DNA of 54,179 bases from DAOUGC01 sp034429695 (GTDB lineage Bacteria > Chloroflexota > Anaerolineae > Anaerolineales > Anaerolineaceae). Both the position numbers and the translations under genes were made by a program. The stretch is taken from the NCBI GenBank assembly GCA_034429695.1, contig DAOUGC010000193.1, positions 1 through 54,179 on the forward strand. Direction: 5' to 3'. The first letter of the stretch is position 1; the number at the start of each line of letters is the position of its first letter. A model generated the notes under the pieces. That model was not told the origin of the DNA, did no database searches, and worked only from the letters and a program-made list of their open reading frames with translations. Positions 48,403-54,179 of the stretch are shown piece after piece.

Positions 48403-50703
48403 ATGCTGCAATCAGTTACTGAGCGATTACCGGGCGTAACCACACAGGCATTCATCCGTTTACTGACGCCTCACGCTGTTCGGATCACGCACGCATCCCC
48501 GGATTTACGTGAGCCACCCATCGATCGCCCATGGTTGCAGCATGTGCTAGTTCCACAACCACCTGTTAATGTCAGTGATAGCAAGATCAAGGTGTCTTCA
48601 CAGGCAGGCCTGATCTCTGTGGTGCTGGACAGAAGGTATATCATCACCGAAGCCGAGCCGGTGACCACGGCAATCAATGGAAAATCAAGGCTTGTGTTCC
48701 GGCTGGAACCAGGTGAACGCTTGTATGGCTGGGGGGAATGGTTCTCTGATTTCGCCCGCAGCACCAGTCAGATTGTTTTGAAGAACAAGGAATCGATTGC
48801 GCGGAGCCAGGCAAAACAAACGTATTCCAATATCCCGGTGTTTTTCTCAAGCCGCGGATATGCGGTCTTCGTCCTTAACAGCACGGAGAGCGCCTGGGAT
48901 GTCAGCACGATCCGCAAGACGATGGAGATTGACCTGAGCGAACCACCGGTGGATTACATTGTGGTTACCGGTAAGGATTTGAAAGAGGTTCTTTACAACT
49001 ATACCCAGTTGACCGGTCGTCCACCGATGCTACCCCGTTGGGCGCTGGGTTTATGGATGACCAGCTATCCACAGGAAAATCAGGAGCGTGTGTTGGAGCT
49101 TGCCCACCGTCACAGGGAACGACAGCATCCCTTGGATGTGATCGTGCTCGATTACCACTGGGAGGACAAATTTCATAACTTCAAGTGGCGAAAATCCATG
49201 TTCCCCGAACCGATAGAGATGATCGACACGCTCAAGGAAATGGATATTCACCTCGGCCTGATCTTCACCCCATTTGTCAATTCCAAAAATCAGCCGCTTA
49301 AGAAGCTGGCCTTGAATTTGCTTGTTCATAACCTGCCCATTGGGTGTGAGAACGATGATGAACGCGCCCTCGAAGAGTACAAGTTCGCGGACAGCAAGGG
49401 CTATTTTGCTCATCCTGATGCTGAATGGTGGTTTGGCAAGGGCGGTATGGTTGATTTCACAAATCCTCATGCCATTACATGGTGGACGGGCATGCTGGCG
49501 GTGCTGTACCGGCAGGGTGTGGCGTTCTTTAAGAACGATGACGGTGAGTATCTCCCCGAAGATGCGTTCAGCCACCTTGGCATGGAAGGAAATGAGTACC
49601 ACAATGTCTACGGCTTTTTCTATGGAAAAGCCATTTATGAAGGCATGAAATCTCTGGATAAACGCCGCGCAATGATTTATGCGCGATCCGTTTGGGCTGG
49701 CTCACAACGCTTTCCTGGCATGTTCCTGGGGGATCAAAAACCGACTTTCGAGCACATGCAGGCCACCATGCGGGCAGGGCTTAATATGAGCCTGCTGGGG
49801 TTTGCTTACTGGGGTGCGGATGTGTTTGGTCTGGATGGTAAGACGACGCCCGAAACTCACATGCGTTACGCCCAGTGGGCGCTGCTCAACCCGTTGGCGC
49901 GCTATTTTGTGCGTCCGCCCGTGCTGGATGATACCCGTTCGCCATGGTCACATTCACCTGAAGTGGAAGCGAATTTCAAGCGGTATACCGAACTACGTTA
50001 CCGGTTGTTACCCTATTACTACCGGCTGGCGTATGATGCCTACACCACCGGGATGCCCATCGTCAGACCGATGATGCTTGAGTATCCAGATAATCAGCAT
50101 TATTTGGAAGTAGCGGACCAGTACATGCTGGGCAGTCTGCTTCTGATTGCCCCTGTGATTGAAGAGGGTGCAGACAGCCGCATTGTTCGATTACCAAAGG
50201 GCGAGTGGTATGACTTTTGGACGGATGAGCGCCTGATTGGGCCGGTGGACAGGGAGGTCAAGGCCCCACTCAATCAGTTGCCAATTTTTGTCAAATCCGG
50301 TGCAATTCTGCCGATGGGTCCGGTCATTCAGGCCATCGGAGAAAACCATTACTTCGACCGCCTGGAAGTTCATCTTTACCCACCACATGGCTCGCGATTT
50401 GACCTGTATGATGATGATGGACGGACCAGGGCATACGAAGATGGAGCCTATTCCATTACACCGATCACAACCAGCAATACGCATCGTGGACTGGAAGTGG
50501 AAATTGGCAAGGCGGAGGGTTGGTTCCCTGAACAAGCGCCCGAACGGGTGATTACCCTGGTGTTCCACCTGCTGACCCAACCGGGACGCATCAGCGTGGA
50601 TGGAAAGGAAACCACATCCTTCCAGTATTCGGCAACAACCAGACGATTGACGCTTGCGATCCATTGTCCAACCACCCGCAGTACCCTGATTGTTATCGAA
50701 TAA
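48403..50703 (+). CDS. GH31-family alpha-glucosidase/alpha-xylosidase-like glycoside hydrolase
   Basis: A 766-residue GH31 enzyme. A beta-sandwich N-terminal part (RLVFRLEPGERLYGWGEW) precedes the TIM barrel. The barrel has the LDYHWEDK strand, the nucleophile Asp379 in FFKNDDGE (K-x-D-x-G-E), and the acid/base Asp444 in MFLGDQKP. C-terminal beta domains follow. There is no signal peptide, so it acts on imported oligosaccharides. The ATG at 48403 has GGAGGA just upstream; ATG at 48388 is an alternative. Linkage specificity is not clear from motifs. The 143 bases upstream hold no strong promoter, and the fructokinase gene precedes it in the same direction. Confidence 0.9.
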   Translation: MLQSVTERLPGVTTQAFIRLLTPHAVRITHASPDLREPPIDRPWLQHVLVPQPPVNVSDSKIKVSSQAGLISVVLDRRYIITEAEPVTTAINGKSRLVFRLEPGERLYGWGEWFSDFARSTSQIVLKNKESIARSQAKQTYSNIPVFFSSRGYAVFVLNSTESAWDVSTIRKTMEIDLSEPPVDYIVVTGKDLKEVLYNYTQLTGRPPMLPRWALGLWMTSYPQENQERVLELAHRHRERQHPLDVIVLDYHWEDKFHNFKWRKSMFPEPIEMIDTLKEMDIHLGLIFTPFVNSKNQPLKKLALNLLVHNLPIGCENDDERALEEYKFADSKGYFAHPDAEWWFGKGGMVDFTNPHAITWWTGMLAVLYRQGVAFFKNDDGEYLPEDAFSHLGMEGNEYHNVYGFFYGKAIYEGMKSLDKRRAMIYARSVWAGSQRFPGMFLGDQKPTFEHMQATMRAGLNMSLLGFAYWGADVFGLDGKTTPETHMRYAQWALLNPLARYFVRPPVLDDTRSPWSHSPEVEANFKRYTELRYRLLPYYYRLAYDAYTTGMPIVRPMMLEYPDNQHYLEVADQYMLGSLLLIAPVIEEGADSRIVRLPKGEWYDFWTDERLIGPVDREVKAPLNQLPIFVKSGAILPMGPVIQAIGENHYFDRLEVHLYPPHGSRFDLYDDDGRTRAYEDGAYSITPITTSNTHRGLEVEIGKAEGWFPEQAPERVITLVFHLLTQPGRISVDGKETTSFQYSATTRRLTLAIHCPTTRSTLIVIE

Positions 50704-50728
50704 CCAACGAAATAATCCAGGAAAAAAT

Positions 50729-51736
50729 ATGGAAAAACCCGAGATCACGTTCTTCTGCGAATTGCCGGGAGACCGGCTGCTGGATTTGTTTAAAGATCCT
50801 CGTATTTTGGAACAATTAATCGACCTCAAAGCACGGGTCAGCCTGGGAATGATGGATCTAAGCCCTGAACGGGCTGAAGTTGTGCGTCGTCTGAACCTGG
50901 CGCTGGTGCCGGTTACTGCCTGGCTTCTGCTGCCAAAAGAGGAGGGCTACTGGTTCAATCTGGATAATGCTCCACAGGCACAGCGCTTCTATGGGCGCTT
51001 TAAACAGTGGGCGCAGGTCAATCAGCTCGAATTTGCAGGAATAGGGTTGGATATTGAACCGGATATTCACTTAATGCAACGACTGGTCAAAGAGCCTGTA
51101 CGGATTTCATCCCGATTGATCGGGCGCATGTTCAATATGCGCCGTGTGCGCCTGGCGGAAGTGGATTACCGCGCTTTGGTGGCGCAAATTCGCATGGATG
51201 GATACTTTGTCGAGAGCTACCAGTTCCCCATCATCATTGATGAGAGAAGAACAAATTCTCACCTGTTGCAAAGCATGTTTGGTGTGCTCGATCTGCCCGT
51301 GGATCGGGAGGTGCTGATGCTTTACAGCAGCATGATGGGAAGCCACGGAAGAGCCATCCTGGAGAGCTATGCTGAATCTGCTGGCGGCATTGGCCTTGGA
51401 AGTACCGGCGGAGGCGTTGAGCTGGAAGGAACCGGAGAGGCAAGATCTTACGGGTGGGAAGACCTGCAAAAGGACCTTTTACTCGCCTCGCGGTACAACC
51501 AGCATATCCATATCTTCAGCCTGGAAGGTTGTCTCCGACAGGATATGCTCTCAAAGATGGCGGGGATGGATTGGACACAAAGTGTATCTGCACCAGCCGA
51601 ACAGGTGCGCGTGGTGGAGAATATTCGCAAAACCGGACAGGTGGTTTTATGGATGGGAGCGCGTCCATGGTTGATCGCAGCCGGTATTGGCTTGCTGATT
51701 TTATTGCTGGGTGGAAAGAAAAGACATACAAAATAG
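50729..51736 (+). CDS. Uncharacterised protein with barrel-like sequence and C-terminal membrane anchor
   Basis: I do not recognise a named family. The 335-residue product has no signal peptide. It alternates hydrophobic strands and helices, including ITFFCEL, LVPVTAWLLL, FAGIGLDIEP, VESYQFPIII, VLMLYSSM and HIHIFSLEGC, a pattern suggestive of a TIM barrel. LDIEP resembles the end-of-strand acidic motif of some glycoside hydrolases. Residues about 308-328 (PWLIAAGIGLLILLL) form one membrane helix followed by a basic tail, so the protein is probably C-tail-anchored with its bulk in the cytosol. The ATG at 50729 has AGGA upstream. It follows the GH31 gene by 25 bases. Confidence 0.6.
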   Translation: MEKPEITFFCELPGDRLLDLFKDPRILEQLIDLKARVSLGMMDLSPERAEVVRRLNLALVPVTAWLLLPKEEGYWFNLDNAPQAQRFYGRFKQWAQVNQLEFAGIGLDIEPDIHLMQRLVKEPVRISSRLIGRMFNMRRVRLAEVDYRALVAQIRMDGYFVESYQFPIIIDERRTNSHLLQSMFGVLDLPVDREVLMLYSSMMGSHGRAILESYAESAGGIGLGSTGGGVELEGTGEARSYGWEDLQKDLLLASRYNQHIHIFSLEGCLRQDMLSKMAGMDWTQSVSAPAEQVRVVENIRKTGQVVLWMGARPWLIAAGIGLLILLLGGKKRHTK

Positions 51737-51786
51737 CATAATTGTGGTATCCTTTTGATAACCTGACAAAGGAGGTCTAATTTATC

Positions 51787-51969
51787 ATGAGCGATGCCAA
51801 ATGCGTTGTGTGTGAGCACACCGAGAACAAGGTTCCGTTAATTACAGTAAAGTATCAGGATCAGGAATATCATATCTGTCCATCTCATCTTCCGATGCTG
51901 ATCCATCAGCCGCATTTGCTGGTGGGCAAGATGCCCGGTGCTGAAAACCTTACCCCGCACGAGCACTAA
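51787..51969 (+). CDS. Small zinc-finger-like protein
   Basis: A 60-residue protein with C6-x2-C9 and C31-x2-H34, a likely four-ligand zinc site, and a short His-rich end. It has a strong ribosome-binding site (AAAGGAGG at 51768-51775) and a long-stem terminator directly after it, which argues that it is a real expressed gene. The function is unknown. It resembles other tiny zinc proteins of uncharacterised role, and nothing here identifies a partner beyond the membrane-anchored protein encoded upstream. Confidence 0.68.
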   Translation: MSDAKCVVCEHTENKVPLITVKYQDQEYHICPSHLPMLIHQPHLLVGKMPGAENLTPHEH

Positions 51970-51970
51970 T

Positions 51971-52008
51971 AAAACAAGAACCCGCAATTGGTTGCGGGTT
52001 CTTGTTTT
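51971..52008. terminator. Bidirectional intrinsic terminator between the zinc protein and tal-pgi
   Basis: A perfect 17-base-pair stem (51971-51987 with 51992-52008) with a TTGG loop, A-rich at the left base and T-rich at the right base. It serves both convergent genes. Confidence 0.92.
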
Positions 52009-52022
52009 AACCAGGGTAATAA

Positions 52023-54179
52023 TTATTGAACCAGATCTTCGAGTGATGCTCCGGTCAGGTGGATGCGAATGGCACGACGATCACGGGCAATCAGGGCTTC
52101 CAGATCACCGAGCGCCTGGGCGCGTTCCAGCGTTCCAAAGGTCATGCCTTCACCAGGGATGTCGATATCGGTTGACTTTTCCTCGGTGATCTGCAGGAAC
52201 ATGCCGCCAGCGGGTCCACCTTTATGAAGCTGACCTGTGGAATGCAGGAAACGTGGCCCAAAGCCGAGTGTGGTCGCCAGACAGGTTTCTTTTTGAATGG
52301 CGCAGCGCAGCAGTTGCAAATGGCCCAGGGTTTCATGGTTCCGGGGCAGGTAGGCATTAATGGCGATGTAATCAGAAGGGCGGGCGAGTTTTAAGAAAGC
52401 AGCCAGCACCTCAGCGGGGCTTTTGGCTTCTTTGAGCCCCACAAAGGGGGTTCCATAAACACGCATGCCATCGGATTGCCAGATGGGTTGGCCTTCATCG
52501 AGTGAACCCTGTTCGCGGCAGGTGTTGATCTTCTTCTGGGTGCGGGTTTTATTATCCTGCACATCCGGCTGATCAAAACTGTTGACGCCCAATGTGGCGC
52601 AGGCCACTGCTGTTGCCAGTTCCCAACGGAAGAATTCCGCGGCCAGATCATAGGGTTCTTTCACATTGATCACGATGGCCGGATGTCCGGCTTTCAACAC
52701 CTGCTGAACCTTGTCGTCCATGGAGCCCGTGGCTCGTACATAGACAAACAGGCGGTCGTCACAATAACCATCCACGCGGCAGAGTGGTTCAATATCCACC
52801 GGAACAATGCCCTTGCCCTGTTTGCCGCTGGATTCGGCAATGAGTTGTTCCAACCATGATCCCAGCGAACTCCAGCCTTCATCGGTCCAGATGGTTAATT
52901 TGTTACGCCCCTTGAGAGCAGCCTCACCCATGATGGCGCCCAACACCACCGCAGGGCTGCGGCCAGCGGGCATGTGCGCGGCACACTGACTGGCAAAAGC
53001 CTGGGCAGTGGTCAGGAAGCGGCGAACATCCAGACCAAGCAATGCCGCCGGAACCAGACCAAAGGCAATCAATGCGGAGTTGCGGCCGCCGACGGATGCA
53101 TCTGCCTGGATGACATAGCGAAAACCTTTTTGTTTTGCCGAGGTCTCCAGTGCGGTTCCCGGGTCAGTGATGGCGATGAAGTGATCGCCGGCGCGTTCGC
53201 CCAGTTGTTCGGTTGCTAGCGCCCAGAAGTAGTCAAAAAATGCGTTGACCTCACTGGTGGTGCCGGATTTCGACGAAACAATGAACAGGGTCTTTTCGAT
53301 CGGCGAACGAGCCGCTGCTGCACGTACCTGATCAGGATCGGTGGAGTCGAGGATGGCCAGATCGAGAGCATTTTCCATGCGGTCGGGGTGATCGGCGAAG
53401 GTGAGCGCCAGCACTTCTGGTGCAAGTGAAGAGCCGCCCATGCCGAGCAATAAGGCATGCGTGAATTTGCCTGACAGGCAATCCTTTTGGATCACATCCA
53501 GTTGGGGAAGCAGGTTGGCGCTGGTGAAGGGGGCTTCCAGCCAGCCCATGCGTTTGCGGATCTCCATCTGCCCGGCAGGATCATCCGTCCACAGGGTGGG
53601 GTCATGTGCAAAAAGGCGGGCCTGAATACCGGCTGCCTGCAGGTTGCCAATCTGATGTTCAACCGCCGCCTGCAGCGGGCCCAATTCGGCGCGGGCGGCA
53701 ACCCGGCGCTCATCAATGGTTTTAAGCAAGGAAGTAAAGGCGTCGGCGAAGGCTTTGACGCCCTCCTCTTCCAACTCCGTGGTCACCGTATCCATGGAGA
53801 CACCCAGTTCCTGCAGGGCGCTCATTACCTGATGGGCGTGGGCTTCATTGCCCGCAATTGAGTTTGCGGCGACGCCGTGATCTTTAAAGGCAACCAGGGT
53901 TTGCGGGGGTACAGTATTAACCGTTCCAGGGGCAACCAGTTCCTCCACATAGATGACGTCACGATAAGCAGCATTTTTGGTACTGGTGGATGCCCACAGT
54001 GGCCGTTGGGGTGTACCACCCCAGGCTGTGATGGCATCCCACCGTGAACCGGCAAAGGTGTGCTGGAAAAGCTCATATGCCAGACGGGTATTTGCCACTG
54101 CGGCTTTGCCGGTGGTTTGCATGGCTTTTTCGGAAGCCGGGCTTTCGCTGCCCATGATTTTTTCCAAAAGCGGGTCAAT
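52023..54179 (-). CDS. Bifunctional transaldolase / glucose-6-phosphate isomerase, N-terminus outside window
   Basis: The frame is open to the window edge (the last codons read I-D-P-L-L), so the gene begins beyond 54179. The visible 718 residues start in the C-terminal part of transaldolase (PLWASTSTKN, VEELVAPGTVNTVPP). From about residue 170 they continue into a complete glucose-6-phosphate isomerase: GMGGSSLAPEV, SSKSGTTSEVNAFF, ITDPGTAL and the C-terminal region with a conserved HK pair (LHKGGPAGG). The fused enzyme links glycolysis and the pentose phosphate pathway. The catalytic Schiff-base lysine of transaldolase lies in the missing part. Such fusions are known in several bacterial groups. 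Confidence 0.92.
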   Translation of the reverse strand: MDPLLEKIMGSESPASEKAMQTTGKAAVANTRLAYELFQHTFAGSRWDAITAWGGTPQRPLWASTSTKNAAYRDVIYVEELVAPGTVNTVPPQTLVAFKDHGVAANSIAGNEAHAHQVMSALQELGVSMDTVTTELEEEGVKAFADAFTSLLKTIDERRVAARAELGPLQAAVEHQIGNLQAAGIQARLFAHDPTLWTDDPAGQMEIRKRMGWLEAPFTSANLLPQLDVIQKDCLSGKFTHALLLGMGGSSLAPEVLALTFADHPDRMENALDLAILDSTDPDQVRAAAARSPIEKTLFIVSSKSGTTSEVNAFFDYFWALATEQLGERAGDHFIAITDPGTALETSAKQKGFRYVIQADASVGGRNSALIAFGLVPAALLGLDVRRFLTTAQAFASQCAAHMPAGRSPAVVLGAIMGEAALKGRNKLTIWTDEGWSSLGSWLEQLIAESSGKQGKGIVPVDIEPLCRVDGYCDDRLFVYVRATGSMDDKVQQVLKAGHPAIVINVKEPYDLAAEFFRWELATAVACATLGVNSFDQPDVQDNKTRTQKKINTCREQGSLDEGQPIWQSDGMRVYGTPFVGLKEAKSPAEVLAAFLKLARPSDYIAINAYLPRNHETLGHLQLLRCAIQKETCLATTLGFGPRFLHSTGQLHKGGPAGGMFLQITEEKSTDIDIPGEGMTFGTLERAQALGDLEALIARDRRAIRIHLTGASLEDLVQ

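Overview
The window looks like chromosomal DNA from a free-living bacterium of the Chloroflexota, most likely an Anaerolineae-type organism. This is an inference from gene content and was not tested by phylogeny. The supporting features are a fused transaldolase/glucose-6-phosphate isomerase, a long CTC-type bL25, a proline/threonine-stalked lipoprotein with an NBR1-type Ig-like domain, a VIT/VWA protein paired with a MerR regulator, and mid-range GC. I see no prophage block, insertion sequence, CRISPR array or rRNA operon. One tRNA, tRNA-Leu(UAG), is present. Nearly all the sequence is coding, and no gene-free stretch exceeds about 220 bases.

Layout. 1-1571 (+): the 3-prime end of a biotin-dependent acyl-CoA carboxylase operon with a MaoC hydratase and a CitE-type lyase. 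1575-5083 (-): a complete methylcitrate set, prpB-prpC-prpD. 5255-6812 (+): a histidine phosphatase and an NAD-dependent epimerase/reductase. 6887-11464 (-): a calcium-type P-type ATPase, an MFS transporter and a small acidic Cys4 protein, the last ending the relA/spoT-moeA group (11532-14986). 15073-17964 (-): VIT/VWA protein plus MerR regulator, with a clear sigma-70 promoter and embedded palindrome. 18084-22149 (-): a HAD phosphatase and a two-gene FAD/Fe-S amine or amino-acid dehydrogenase. 22335-23303 (+): pfkA. 23355-29627 (-): a housekeeping run of tRNA-Leu, tig, clpP, a HAD phosphatase, rlmN, ftsY and prfB, the last with its programmed +1 frameshift. 29808-34033: lipoprotein (-), then an S9 peptidase, trmI and a NUDIX hydrolase (+). 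34091-35930 (-): an orphan RecT/Bet-type annealing protein with its own operator-like promoter, and bL25 with a structured leader. 36095-40248 (-): glpK, a glpA-like flavoprotein and sdhB, sdhC and sdhD-like genes. 40434-46527 (+): rfbB, rfbA, an OmpR-type response regulator, a histidine kinase and a two-gene ABC transporter. 46579-54179: TrmH-type methyltransferase (-), fructokinase, GH31 glucosidase, an unknown membrane-anchored protein and a small zinc-binding protein (+), and the edge-truncated tal-pgi (-).

The most striking system is the glpK-glpA-sdhB/C/D-like operon. The five genes overlap by 1-4 bases at every junction or adjoin through a nested start. A GlpA-type glycerol-3-phosphate dehydrogenase flavoprotein, lacking the usual C-terminal Fe-S domain, sits where the succinate dehydrogenase flavoprotein would normally be. 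This suggests a membrane glycerol-3-phosphate:quinone oxidoreductase built on the succinate dehydrogenase iron-sulfur and cytochrome b modules. A second strong signal is a run of four GACA repeats at exact 11-base spacing in front of the ABC transporter, just downstream of the genes for an OmpR-type two-component system. Metabolically, the window joins propionyl-CoA and probably branched-chain acyl-CoA catabolism, glycerol entry, glycolysis and pentose-phosphate enzymes, alpha-glucoside and fructose use, and nucleotide-sugar synthesis.
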